64,000 nucleotides of DNA. Origin: Anisus vortex. Its lineage: Eukaryota > Mollusca > Gastropoda > Planorbidae. Every line of letters begins with the position of its first letter. The stretch's first letter is position 1. The stretch covers positions 16,917,038 through 16,981,037 of the forward strand of contig OX421494.1 of assembly GCA_949126835.1 (NCBI GenBank), read 5' to 3'. A program made the translations under genes and the position numbers. Shown one piece after another: positions 9,422-20,345 of the stretch. The notes below the pieces were generated by a model, which was given only the letters and a program-made list of their open reading frames with translations, did no database searches and was not told where the DNA came from.

Positions 9422-11550
9422 CCCATTAATGTCCAAGGGTATATCCGAATGACTTTTTCTGTGTTTTTTGCGTGTTTCCTAGTTAGAATGCATCAAAAAG
9501 TCGGTATATGCATGTTGTTTGATTGGTTTTTGTTTTCTTCGAAAGTTACAGGGGGGTACTCTGGGAGAGTGCATGGACACGAATGGGTACGTGTAGTTTT
9601 GTTGAGATGCATCCCAGAGGAGTGGAATGGACACGAGAGGGGTACGGGGTTTTCTAATGATTAATGCATTACATGCTGGCTATTGAACGTATTGAATACG
9701 TTATTTTTGTATTGGAATAATAAAACATAAGAAATAGATAAATCAGAACAGAAGCATTTATTTATTTTATGGATGTTATGTCCCATTTTCTTATATTGAA
9801 AACAACATATAACCGAAACACAGTTGTTGTGTTTTTCAAAAAAATGTAAAACATACATATTTTTCATTAGACTTCTTCTTGAAGAATGAAAAAACATTTA
9901 TATTGAAAATTAGTATGTATCCATCGAGTTTCATCTTATTAAAATGAATATGTATCCATCGAGTTTTCTCTTATTACTTAGTCTTTGTGTATGGGCAATA
10001 GACAACGCCATGATAAAGGTTGAAACAATGCAGGAGTAGACGAACATTATATTTCAGGCATATTTTTCTAGTATTGCGACGTCATTTCGCAAACTTTTTT
10101 TGTACACTGGAGTCAAAAGAAAAATGTCCATTCATATCTAACATGACCAGTCCCTGACCATAGAAAACTGTGGTGTAGGTATGATGTAAGTAGTGGATTC
10201 CTTGGAATACCGTTCATTATGCTGAGACACTGACACTATTGTATACTTTGTGATGCCAAAAGCTCAATAACTTCTGCAGCATGCCCTTTCCTGTGTAGCA
10301 ACCAGCCATTCTACAAAGCAATCTCTACGGTATGATAGACAAAAGGCCAACACCACTTTTTGGTTCTCACAGAAATGTGTACTTTTTGATGTTTTGATTA
10401 TCCCTATCCACGCCTCCCTTTGTGCCATCGCACTGTCTGTTTAGGTCAGGATGATAATTCATGATGTGTTGTCATTGTTGACGAGAATATCTCCTTGATT
10501 GTCCTACTGGTAGAACAGGGTCGCAGTTTTTTTGCCATAAGCAAGTTGTGGTTGGTGTCCAGTTGAAAATTATTTGAACCTCTTACCTTTAACAAAGCTA
10601 GACGCATCTTGTAAGGGGCATTTCTGTTTTATAGTCCCAGTGGCTCCAACCCCCTTGGCAGCAATGCAATGCAAGTGAGAAAGGAGTTATCAAATGTCCA
10701 GTGGAAAGAAAGCTCAACTATTTAGCAGATCAGGTACATCACAACAGTACCACCTAGTCCAAGGAATCCTTAACGCTCAGCAGTACACACATAAGACTGG
10801 ACAAAATATCCAAGTGGTCATCTTATTCCTTACTGTCATCATCATTACCGATCTATCATCAGGTGGTGTTATATAAACAGTGAAATTTATTATCTCCTCA
10901 TCTATATCCAACATTGTTAACCAATTGTTCATTGTATACCTTTTCCGGACACTGAAAAAGATAATTAGTCTACATGATTTATCATATTAATAATGTTAAT
11001 GATTTAAGTGCATTTTAACTATGCAGTATGTTACATAGTACAAGCGTCACAATTGTTTATTTGATAAAAAATATGAAGAAATATAAGCATATTTTGATAC
11101 TACATTTGACATTTGCACTCCCCCAGAGTGCATTTCTTTAAAATGACCCGTACCCCTCTCGTGTCCCAACACTCTCCGGGAGTGCAGTTGTATTTCGATC
11201 TGAAGTTCAACGGAACTTTTCTAGTCAAGTAACAATTTTATATTCATGGGATTCAGAACAGATTAAAGTATCTAAAAACATATCTTATTTGCCTTAATTA
11301 GGTAAGAATTTTTTTTTTACACATACCTGTTTGAAGTAGAACAAAATGTTTTTAGGCAGTTTTTCAAAATGGCGAGATACAAAAAACTACGCAATGGAAA
11401 TGACTTTTAAGATGATAAATAACATAAAGAAATATGTCTAGAATAGAAAAAAGCCACTATTTTAAATATATAATAAAAAGGCTTTATGCAAGCTAACAAA
11501 AATGGAAGCAAGTCATTGCACTCTGGGAGAGTGCAAATGTCAAATATGGG
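9422..11550 (-). mobile_element. piggyBac-like element nested in the hAT
   Basis: Both ends are TTAA (9418-9421 and 11551-11554), followed inward by CCCAT and its complement ATGGG, the classic piggyBac arrangement of TTAA target and CCC/GGG termini. Subterminal inverted repeats occur around 9604-9650 and 11139-11186, sharing 'gacacgagaggggtacggg'. A word 'ctctgggagagtgca' repeats near both ends (9558, 11521). A transposase remnant lies on the minus strand. Total length is 2.13 kb. Confidence 0.8.
10190..10880 (-). pseudogene. piggyBac transposase pseudogene (DDE_Tnp_1_7 type)
   Basis: Minus-strand pieces in conserved order. Near 10665-10590 the frame reads VGATGTIKQKCPLQDASSFV and then KGKRFK-stop, matching the 'G-T-x-R ... 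CPL ... KG' segment after the second catalytic region of piggyBac transposases. Near 10432-10375 it reads CDGTKGGVDRDNQNIKKYTF, matching the K-G-G-V-D-x-x-D-Q-x-x-x-x-Y block with its conserved Asp. At least three in-frame stops interrupt it, so it is inactive. The N-terminal half was not recognised. Confidence 0.7.
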
Positions 11551-12552
11551 TTAATTAAGCATAAATAAAATTATTACTAAAAAAAATGTTTGTTTTACTA
11601 TTGCAAAAAAAAAAAAAAAAACAGGCTTATATACTTGCATTATATTTTGTAATGGTTGTAATAATTAATGTTTAAAAAAGAATCCTTAAATTAATAATTT
11701 AATAATGCAGAAAATGATTATTTACAACGTAAATTAATTTTAAACATCTAATTACACAATGAAAAAAAGAGCATAATGCTGAATTTATATAAAGAAATAA
11801 TCATTTGAAAGCAAAACTAGTTATATTTTTAAAAAAATAACTCGCTTGGCATCATTAGCATCAAATTTGGATAATTTAATTAAAGAGAAATATCTGAACC
11901 GTTTTCTTTGAGTTTATATTTTTTAATATGTTTTTTTTAGTTTCCTTTAAAAAAAAATGGCTAACAATTTATAACTTTAAATGATAAAATTATAAAAGAT
12001 AGTTGAAAATTATATAAATATTATATAACCAAAGAATTTATATGAACATTTTTAAACATTACGTTTACTACTATGTTTGTATGATTACTACGCATCTATA
12101 ATACTAAACTGTACTTTTTATTGGGCGGCTCTTTTTGCACCATTAACATTATATTGGCCTTAATCTCAGTATGCTGAGATCTAACTGTAAAGAATGTATA
12201 GCTATTACTAGCATTATATCTAATCTTCACAACTAAATTCAAATGTTGTTAAATTAACCATTATTGTGTAAGTTAAGAAATAAAATTGTGTATTAGCTGT
12301 GAATGGATTTTAAAACAAAACGATGATAAAAACAAACAGGTTAATTTGATATTAAATATAAAACGCTTTAATGATTGTCTCTATAACGCTCCTTTTCTTT
12401 TGGTATTGGTTTTGCTAAAGGCACTAAATGAATTGTCTTATAAAAATAATATTGTTGAGCAGTTTGACTTTCAAGCTGTTATCACGCTGAATGATTTAGA
12501 AATCCTAGTTTGGCACTCTATAAGCAAAAGTTTGCCGACCCCTGCCCCAGTA

Positions 12553-12593
12553 TGCCATGGCCACAGATACTGGTGAACGCTGCTTCACCGGCC
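12553..12593 (+). mobile_element. SINE, middle piece of the split copy
   Basis: 'tgccatggccacagatactg' followed by 'gtgaacgctgcttcaccggccc' continues the SINE body after the hAT insertion and stops at GGCCC, where the next insertion begins. Confidence 0.85.
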
Positions 12594-12600
12594 CAGTACC

Positions 12601-13183
12601 TATAAAAGTTTAGCTCGTCCCATCCTGGAGAAAGCATCGAAGGTATGGGATCCCCGTCAACAACACCTGATATCTAAGCTGGAGATGACCCAACGTCGAG
12701 CGGCACGTCGTATCTTACAGGACTACGGCCTTAAAAATAGCGCCTCTGCTTTGGTGGCCAAACTCGATCTGGAGCCCCTAGAACACCACAGAGCGATAAA
12801 CAAAGTCACAAATATTTACAAGATCGTGAACCGCCACGTGGAAATGTCCACGCAGCCAGGTCGAATGCAACAGGTGACCCGCTCTACCCGAGGCCATCAG
12901 CTCAAGCTGCATGTCCCACATGCACGCACTGACGTCTACAAATATTCTTTCTTTCCGTCAGCCATTAGGCTGTGGAACACCCTGGATCAGGACTCCATCA
13001 CTGCCCCTACTGTGCCGGCTTTCAAATCGACACTGAAGGGCTGGTCTAAAAACCTAAAGTGACACTCTGTCATCTGTATATAATAATTGTTGTTTGTGCA
13101 GTTTTTTATTTTATGTTTAGTTTTAAATTGTGGACTCTTTCCTCGGTCCTAAAGGGGTCTCCACAGTAATAAGAAGAAGCGGT
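12601..13183 (+). pseudogene. 5'-truncated LINE: C-terminal end of a reverse-transcriptase ORF plus 3' UTR
   Basis: In frame from 12601 the sequence reads YKSLARPILEKASKVWDP and onward through TQRRAARRILQDYG, ending at the TGA at 13060-13062. The pattern 'Y-x-S-L-x-R-P-I-L-E-x-A-S-x-V-W-D-P ... Q-R-R-A-A-R' and the later 'YKYSFFPSAIRLWNTLD' is the usual C-terminus of jockey/CR1/L2-like ORF2 proteins, just after the RT domain. There are no internal stops over 153 codons, so the insertion is fairly young. A 120-bp 3' UTR ends in AATAAGAAGAAG. CAGTACCTA flanks it on both sides (12594-12602 and 13184-13192), a likely target-site duplication. RT catalytic motifs are absent because of 5' truncation. 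Confidence 0.8.
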
Positions 13184-14637
13184 CAGTACCTACATAGCCT
13201 CACAGTGGCGACCCGGTGTAACAGAACACAGAACCATGCTCTCGGTCTCTGTTCCGGCTAATAGTGTAGGGCAAAAAAAAAAGCCTTAACAGGGTTCAGG
13301 TGATGCGCCAACCTACCCAGCCACCACACTGGGCGGGCAAGCGCACCTCCTGTTCTACTCCCAGAGTATCTGGGTGCAAGGAACGCACAACTGTATGCAC
13401 ACAGAACTGCGTTCCGTGGCGCAAGCCTAAAGTACTGGGTACGGGCCTTAGAAGATTGACAGTTGTGACACTAATTGCTCCTCCACCACACGGAGAGAGG
13501 GTGCTCCTCTTGTTAACTCCTTATGGCCACCTTTGAAGGGATCATTGATTCGTGGCTCCGGGTCCGGTTGTGTCCGTGCTCGTTAAAAAATAGTAGGAAC
13601 TGGGCGGAGTCCCGACTCCCCGGAGGCCCGGAACTACGGGGGGGGGAGTGGGGAAATCAATGACACAGATCCTAGGCGACAATCTACTCTGCTCTCGAAG
13701 CGCACCTGTAAAACCTTGCTCGTTCCGTTACAGGGCCCCGGCTCCGGTCCGCGGGGGTTTCGGAGCTCTAGGGGGCGAGGAGCTGGATTTCGGGCTCAGG
13801 AAAACATTCCACACCCGGCCCTTCACGGACTGGCGGAGCCTCGATTTCTGTGCCTCTGCCAAAGGTACATCGACCCCAGGAGAGGGCTGCAGGCCACAGC
13901 GAAACGGGCTCTCATCTTAAGTGACTGGGAGCACATGCCCTGAAAAAACTCTGTTCCCAGCGTATCTGCGTGCAAGAGTGTAGAACGTCGCTCAGAGGAC
14001 AGGAAGGCACTCCATGATGCAAAGCCTAATTGCAGGTTATATGTCCTGATGGATTGGGCCCCTTTCCGGAAATGCCCATCACATTTCGTGCATAAACCGA
14101 TGCCAAGGGCATGGGCCTTGGAAAAAAGTTCAACTCACCCATTTTTGTTCACTTTTGTACCCATGGGCTTCAAAGACTGGCGAAGTGTGTAAACCGCCGA
14201 TACGTTCCCATTAAGAATACACCGGCGGGCGAACGCATGGGGGGACAGCTCCCACTGCGGGTCCGAGACCCATTGCACGGAGAGGCCACGGGGTCTCGGT
14301 GGGGACGAAGTAATGGACGCAGCAACCCCGTCTCGAGAACCACCCGGTGCCTGGATGTCTGTACTTAATGTATACGATTTGTGCTACCTGGTGACAGTGC
14401 AGGTATACGGCGAGCCACCACGATAATGATCCTTAGGGTAACCGCAGTGGATAATCCTAGCTGCGGAATTCTTACTGTTACACGGCACGCCAAGCCCTCG
14501 GCGCGTTGTGAGGTGGCTTGAGCCCAGACAGAGCTTGGGAGTCCCCCCTCCTCCTTAGCTCAAACGTATCGAAACACCCTGGACAAAAAAGCCCTTAGGG
14601 TTCGTCCGTTATTTTTAAAGAGACCTTATAACTCACA
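13184..14637 (+). repeat. GC-rich dispersed repeat, copy A (unclassified)
   Basis: A GC-rich block standing out from the AT-rich surroundings. 14156-14608 closely matches 33056-33495 in the same orientation (shared 'gaaccacccggtgcctggat', 'cgagccaccacgataatgat', 'cgtctcgagaacc'), and a more diverged copy lies inverted at 26866-27388. All end near a 'ggctcgtccgg'-like word. It sits between the middle and 3' pieces of the split SINE, so it is an insertion. No RT, transposase or other protein is recognisable; it could be the 5' region of a retroelement or a non-coding element. Confidence 0.7.
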
Positions 14638-14684
14638 GGCCCTGTGGATCTATTTTGTCCGACGGGATATTTTACTTTTTTCTA
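14638..14684 (+). mobile_element. SINE, 3' piece of the split copy
   Basis: 'ggccctgtggatctattttg' then 'tccgacgggatattttacttttt' is the 3' end of the SINE (compare 27646-27681). Confidence 0.8.
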
Positions 14685-15297
14685 CTTACAAACAAACAAT
14701 TCGAAGATTATTTGCAAAGTTTTTTTCTAGGCCTATCTATAACCCCTTGCCACTCATCCTTTAAATTTAAAATTATGTTTTTAGTATTTATAAAGGTTCT
14801 ACAGGCAGTCAAATGCCATATTTATCAAAAACTAAATCTTCATATTTGAAAGTCTTAATATTAATTATAATTTTATATATTGTCTTTTTTATATCGCCTT
14901 ATCGTGTAGTCTTATTATATAGTTATATTTATTATTTGATTCTATAGGTGCCTTAATTGTTACATGTATAATATATATTTCCGCTGTCATTTCTCCGACG
15001 TCCACCTTCTACAGTGACTTGGAGGATTGTTTTTAGCAGGTTATTATGCCGCAACACATATATAATATATAAATAAGTCTTATATATGACTAAAAAAAAA
15101 AAACTTTTAAATTGCATAAAAAGTAATAGCCCATCTAACAGCCATTCAGACTTTTTGCACTATACAAATAAATGACCCACATTTCTGGTAATTACTAGGT
15201 GCTGTAAAGTGTTATTTGTGTCTAGCATACAAATTGCTTTATACCATTGAAATTGAATGTGGGCATCATCTTATTGTCAACTAAAGTATTTCCTGTG
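14685..15297. other. spacer, nothing recognised
   Basis: AT-rich DNA with short TATATA tracts (about 15059-15090) and no coding similarity. Confidence 0.45.
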
Positions 15298-15305
15298 ATT
15301 TAGAC

Positions 15306-15482
15306 CAGGGGTCGGCAACCTTTTGATAATAGTTTGACAAAACAGGATTTCTAATTCAGTCAGCGTGCCAATAGCTTAAAAGCCATTATGATCTAGCATT
15401 CAATTATTTGTAAGAGACTCTGTGGTTGGTCTTGCGAGTGCCATTGAAAATCACTCTTATTGACGTAGGTTGCTGCTCCCTG
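15306..15482. mobile_element. 177-bp hAT MITE
   Basis: Left CAGGGGTCGGCAACCT and right AGGTTGCTGCTCCCTG are imperfect inverted repeats. The perfect 8-bp target duplication ATTTAGAC flanks it (15298-15305 and 15483-15490). The interior shares 'ggatttctaattca.tcagcg' with the MITE at 31955. Confidence 0.9.
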
Positions 15483-15490
15483 ATTTAGAC

Positions 15491-15961
15491 CATTATACGA
15501 TAAAATAATAGACATTGCTAGTTATTGCTCACATCACTGAAAGTGGCTCTGAAAATAGGCTAATCTATTTATTTGATTTGTGGGAAAACCATGGCAATTT
15601 ATTTAGAACAAAGCATCAAAAGGTTGTACTGGAAACCTTAATAACGGACGTGTCACATTTTCTTTTTTCACAATGCAAGGTTTCAGCTCAAGGTTTCAGC
15701 ACTTCTTTTTTTTCTTCATTTTCTACACAATAATAATTTCGATTACAGTAACTGATAGAGAGATAGAGAAAGAGAGAAATTGAGAAAAATAGAGAGAAAT
15801 TGAGAGAAATAACCAGGGAGTTATGCTTTCTAGGAATCATGTATACATATTATGCACTCCATAGTTTCTCTTAATATATATATATAAATATTATTATCAT
15901 TATAAAAGACTGGCAATGAGTAAAACTTTGAAATGAAATAGTGTAGATCTACATCTAAAAA

Positions 15962-15965
<4 letters not shown>
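15491..15965. other. spacer with GA-rich tract
   Basis: 15758-15812 is a GAGAGA/AATTGAGA low-complexity tract. Nothing else recognised. Confidence 0.45.

Positions 15966-15995
<30 letters not shown>
15966..15995. repeat. (AT)n microsatellite at the LINE 5' junction
   Basis: An uninterrupted AT run abuts the 5' end of the LINE at about 15996. The LINE's 3' end at 18150 is again followed by ATATAT-type sequence, so it appears to have inserted into an AT tract. Confidence 0.85.
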
Positions 15996-18160
15996 GGAAC
16001 CCGTGATAGAGGCTAAGAGGAAAGCCCTTCTGGCCTACAAAGCTAAGCCTAGCCCCAGTACCCTACAAGTTCTACGGACTGCCAGGAGCAAAGCCCAGCA
16101 GACTGCCCGTCATTGCGCCAAATCCTACTGGCTGAATATTTGTAACAGCATTCAGACAGCTGCCGATACAGGCAACGCAAGAGGGATGTACGAGGGCATC
16201 AAGAAGGCAATAGGTCCAACCCCCTCCAAGACAGCCCCTCTCGTCCAAAACAGGCGAGGTTATCACCGATCCGGAAAAGCAGATGCAGAGGTGGGTGGAG
16301 CATTACCTTGAGCTGTACGCAATGCAGAACACTGTAACAGACTCTGCTCTCAGAGCAATAATAGACCTGTCAGTCATGGAGGAGCTTGACACCCCACCAA
16401 CTGTGGATGAGCTCAGCAAAGCCATCGCCTGTGGTAAAGCACCTGGGAGCGACGGGATCCCACCAGAAGTCCTAAAGTGCGGGAAACCAGCCCTGCTACA
16501 GCCACTTCACGACCTACTTTGCCTCTGCTGGGAACAGGGTTATATTTCCCAAGACATGAGAGACGATAACATCGTCACTTTGTACAAAATTAAATGTGAC
16601 AGGAGCGATTGCAACAACTATTGGGGCATCTCCCTCCTCAGCATCGTTGGTAAAGTGTTCGCCCGCGTCATCCTTACCCGCCTGCAGGCCCTCGCTTCAC
16701 GCATCTGCCCAGAGTCACAGTGTGGCTTCAGGGCTGGTCGATCAACGGTTGACATGATCTTCTCACTACGCCAGCTCCAGGAGAAGAGTCAGGAACAGCA
16801 GATGCCACTCTATATAGCCTTCATCGACCTCACAAAGGCATTTGATTTGGTCAGTCGAGGTGGACTATTCAGCTTGCTGCAGAAGATTGGATGTCCCCCA
16901 CACCTGCTTGCGGTGGTCAGGTCCTTCATGCACAGCACTGTTTGCTACAATGGCGCAACCTCCGGGGAAATTCCAGTCAGCAGCGGAGTAAAGCAGGGCT
17001 GCGTCCTCGCGCCTACACTCTTCGGCATCTTTTTCTCTATGCTCCTCCAACACGCCTTCAAGGACTGCAGCGAGGGTATCTTCATTCACACCAGGTCTGA
17101 TGGCAAGCTCTACAACATATCGCGTCTTCGTGCCAAGACCAAAGTCACAAAGGTCCTCATTCGCGAGATGCTCTTCGCTGATGATGCAGCCTTGACATCA
17201 CACACCGAAGACGGACTCCAGCAGCTTGTCACTTGCTTTTCCCATGCATGCAAAGAGTTCGGCCTGACTGTAAGTCTGAAAAAGACTACCGTCATGGCTC
17301 AGGGCACAGAGACCCTTCCAAACATTGTCATCGATGGACACACCTTGGAGGTTGTCGAGAACTTCACCTACCTTGGATCCACTATCTCGAGTTTGCAGTC
17401 CATCGACTTGGAGATCAACAGCAGGATCATTAAGGCAGCCACAGTCATGGCCCAACTGAAACAGCGAGTGTGGGACAACTCCAGCCTCACCGAGAGGACC
17501 AGACTGCGCGTCTACCACGCCTGTGTACTCAGCACTCTCCTGTATGGCTGTGAGTCATGGCCCACCTACGCTAAGCATGAAAAGAAGCTCAACAGCTTCC
17601 AATGAGGTGCCTATGGAGAATACTGCAGATCAAGTGGCAGGGTAGGGTCTCCAATACAGAGGTGCTGGAGAGAGCCAACATGAGCAGCCTTCATGCTGTG
17701 CTCAGCGAGAAACGCCTCGGGTGGCTCGGCCATGTAAAGAGGATGAATGCAGGCCGCATTCCCAAAGACCTCCTCTACGGAAAACTGGTCGAAGGTCGTA
17801 GGAAGACAGGGCGCCCGAAAGTGCGCTTCAAGGACCTATGTAAAAGGGACTTGATCCAGAACTCCATTGACCTCGACACATGGGAATGCCAGGCTTCTGA
17901 CCGACCAACCTGGATGCTCGCAGTCAGGCGTGGTACATCCCGCGCAGAAACCGCGCGCAATGAGACTGTCATCCAGAAAAGAGGGAGGCGAAACCACCTG
18001 CTGCAGCAGCCGTACGCCTTCAAATGCCTCAAAGTGCGGCAGGGATTGCCACTCCCGAGTTGGTCTACACAGCCATTCTTGGCGGTGCAGCTGGTCACCT
18101 CAACCATGAAGCTACAACATCATCTCTCGAGACTTTCGGATGCCGACGACGATAAACATA
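15996..18160 (+). pseudogene. non-LTR retrotransposon ORF2 pseudogene: reverse transcriptase, 5'-truncated, three frameshifts
   Basis: A near-complete RT plus C-terminal region, on the + strand. Motifs in order: 'GKAPGSDGIPPEVLK' (16435), 'GFRAGRSTVDMIF' (16727), 'FIDLTKAFD' with the first catalytic Asp (16820), 'GVKQGCVLAPTLF' (16986), 'FADDAALTSHTED' with the catalytic Asp pair (17174), 'TYLGSTIS' (17367), then after the RT 'GWLGHVKRMN' (17718) and a C-terminal zinc knuckle 'CGRDCHSRVGLHSHSWRC' (from about 18035). The frame breaks three times: an extra base at about 16246, one base missing at about 17600, and an extra base at about 18028. The endonuclease domain is missing, so it is 5'-truncated. 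Three indels but almost no stops suggest modest age. Its clade (RTE-like or other) cannot be fixed by eye. Confidence 0.92.
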
Positions 18161-18295
18161 TATATACATATTTATATATATAAATATAAAACTTGTATAA
18201 TGTGTATAACATAAGAAAACTGTTGCCTGTTCAATAAATATATGTAGTTTGTAGAGTGCGCCTTTTTCTTAATTAACATTGATATAATGAAATAT

Positions 18296-18925
18296 ATTAG
18301 GGGTACGAGTAGATCTTACACCAATAGTTAAATCACTAAACTTAGAAACACTAGAGGACAGAAGGGCAAAGCAATAGGCATTACATTTTAACTAAGAAAT
18401 ACAACACAATAATAACCTGTTGCAATGCTCAGATAAACAACCAGATAAAACACACTCCTTATCCCTTTATGCGAGAACAAATGCATGTAGACTAAGTTTT
18501 TTTTTCGAGGTTTCCTGAACAAACCAGGAAAACCAGTAATTTAAAGCACTCATAAAAATGCAGGATTAGACTCGAACCACGGATGAGCGTAGGGCGCAAT
18601 AATCTTCTTTATAGAAGAAGCGTCTTTAATATACAAGATAAGATAAGAATTTTGTGAAAATTTTAAGTAAGAACCTCTAAGTGACTAGGTGTCCAGACAT
18701 TGTCGTTTTACATTAGGCCCTAATAGTCAAAGTTTTAAAGCAGAGGCTATTACATTGAAGTAAATTGATAAGGAAGCATATGAAATGTTTTGTTGTGGTG
18801 GTTTTTATAGCAACACCCCATTCGTAATTTCATCTGGTTATATTTTCTTTTCTTGCAAACGCTAATTTCTAATTATTGTGACCTACGTCCTACGCTAGTC
18901 AAGTAATTTGAGTACGGTTTGAAAT
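18296..18925 (+). mobile_element. LINE 3' end plus shared downstream sequence, copy 1
   Basis: About 630 bp match 49075-49700 in order: 'gaggacagaagggcaaag', 'cctgttgcaatgctcagata', 'gaaccacggatgagcgtagg', 'cgcaataatcttctttatag'. The first half contains decayed codons for a LINE C-terminus (better seen at 49280-49320). The similarity continues for about 300 bp beyond the expected LINE tail ('ataagataag' at about 18640), through 'tgtccagacattgtcgtttt' and 'agcaacacccc'. Confidence 0.7.
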
Positions 18926-19487
18926 AAATTAAATTTCTTTTTTGTTCAGCAACCTATTCGAAGCCCGGATGCCACTGGGAAAGAAATAGATCGTGAAAGC
19001 ATATATTCAGGTCTCGTCTTACTAAAACTAAATCATAAGAAAATTGGCTTATCTGTAATCAGAGCGGATTCCTAATTTTCTGAAATGCTTTATATTTTTA
19101 ACACTATAATTAGAAATTACATATTTATATAGCGCTATTCATAACATATCATATTTACATATCAGTTTAGAATCTGTATGGTGAATAAAACTTTTAGAAG
19201 ACATAAAGACATTATCTTCATGCTCTATGGTCAAAAATAGTTTCGTGTCTCGGAATGATATTCTCCAGAGGATTAGACAACCATTTAAATCACCATTAGC
19301 AAGTAAGAAAAGAAAGCTGACGTTAAAATTACATTGAATCACGCGATAACAAAAAATGATTTCATTTTGTTCTTCAAGAACTAACTAGTTTGGGGGAGAT
19401 GTTACGAGTGATTACAAAAGTAATTGAATGTAAGCATGGGCGAAGTCAGGATTTTTGTCGAGGGGAGTGGGAAGGGCTATAATTTGG
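18926..19487. other. spacer, nothing recognised
   Basis: No exon or repeat end identified. Confidence 0.4.
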
Positions 19488-19640
19488 CATTAGAAACTTG
19501 TACCAAATTATGGGGCCGGAGAAGCAGCGTTCAATGATTTAGAACAGAGGTCGGCAACCTAAGGCACGCGTGCCAAACGTGGCACGCAGAGCGATTTTCA
19601 ATGGCACGCGAGAGACCTCCAAAAAGTGTTTTATTATTGA
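19488..19640. mobile_element. SINE tail fragment (minus) interrupted by a hAT left end
   Basis: 19488-19535 is the reverse complement of the SINE tail ('ggggccggagaagcagcgtt'). It breaks off, and at 19545 a hAT left end begins (CAGAGGTCGGCAACCTAAGG, then 'gtggcacgcagagcgatttt', matching 8589-8660). No matching right end was found nearby, so the hAT piece is a truncated remnant. Confidence 0.6.
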
Positions 19641-20214
19641 TGAAAACAAAAACAACTATATTTTCCAGTAATGTTTATATTGAGTGAAGTCAATTTCACA
19701 ACATTTAACTATATGTACTTCGCTTTACAAAGGCATAAGCTTATATTAAGATAGATAGTTGGGCGTTTTCAGAAGCATAACGAACAGGGCCCTCGAGAGA
19801 ACAAAAAAGATGCCGGTACGAGATCTTTTTGGGGCAACCTTTATTTTCTAACACTAGTCATTTCTAGATTATTTATTTGTCTTACATACATTTGAAAAAT
19901 CAGGAATCTTTTTTAAAGGTCTGTGGACCTTCTTAGGACCTTACATTTATACAAAAATCTTTAGCCCAACCTTCAAAGGGTTTTTGAATATGTTATAGAA
20001 AAGAAAAAGATGCCAAATTTTGACGTAAAATGACGATTTGTTGCACTCACTTTTTGTTGACTTAGCACCTCTTGCAGTGTATAATTTCATGCAGGATTAT
20101 AAGAAAGGGAATCCATGTTGTTGTTTTTACGTAAATGTGTATTAAATACTAATAGGGAAAAGATGGTCCAAAATGCAACACGCTCGGATTGTGTTACCAA
20201 AATGCAGAAGTTTT
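19641..20214. other. spacer, nothing recognised
   Basis: May contain more of the decayed hAT interior, but I cannot align it. Confidence 0.35.
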
Positions 20215-20345
20215 TTTTTCCACGGATATGGATAATGCTCCAGCTTTAATGGGTACTTGATGGGGAAAGTAAAGGCAGCTTGGCACTGTGCTGGCCACAC
20301 CATCTCCTTGTATGCCGAAGCCACAAAAAGCAAACTTGTCAACGA
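20215..20345 (+). mobile_element. SINE body fragment
   Basis: 'gatggggaaagtaaaggcag', 'gtgctggccacaccatct' and 'tatgccgaagccaca' follow the SINE body in order, with about 15-20% divergence. Head and tail are missing. Confidence 0.6.

Larger units (their letters stand above)
8589..12544 (+). mobile_element. 3.96-kb hAT-type transposon, decayed, inserted in a SINE
   Basis: The left end CAGGGGTCGGCAACCT and right end GTTTGCCGACCCCTG form hAT-style terminal inverted repeats. Flanking 8-bp direct repeats are CCCTAGTA (8581-8588) and CCCCAGTA (12545-12552), matching at 7 of 8, as expected for a hAT target duplication inside the SINE. The interior has no intact transposase. A short remnant at 9209-9307 resembles the C-terminal dimerisation region. 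A piggyBac-like element occupies 9422-11550. The right 260 bp are shared with fragments at 1-242 and 41060-41330, and 11820-12080 resembles 26200-26350 and 39530-39700. Confidence 0.85.

Noticed and set aside
13184..14637. rDNA or rDNA spacer
   Set aside because: GC-rich, but I see no conserved 18S/28S/5.8S core. Two other copies nearby show it is a dispersed repeat.
17110..18107. Minus-strand frames across the LINE
   Set aside because: They are shadows of the plus-strand reverse transcriptase and its C-terminal region.
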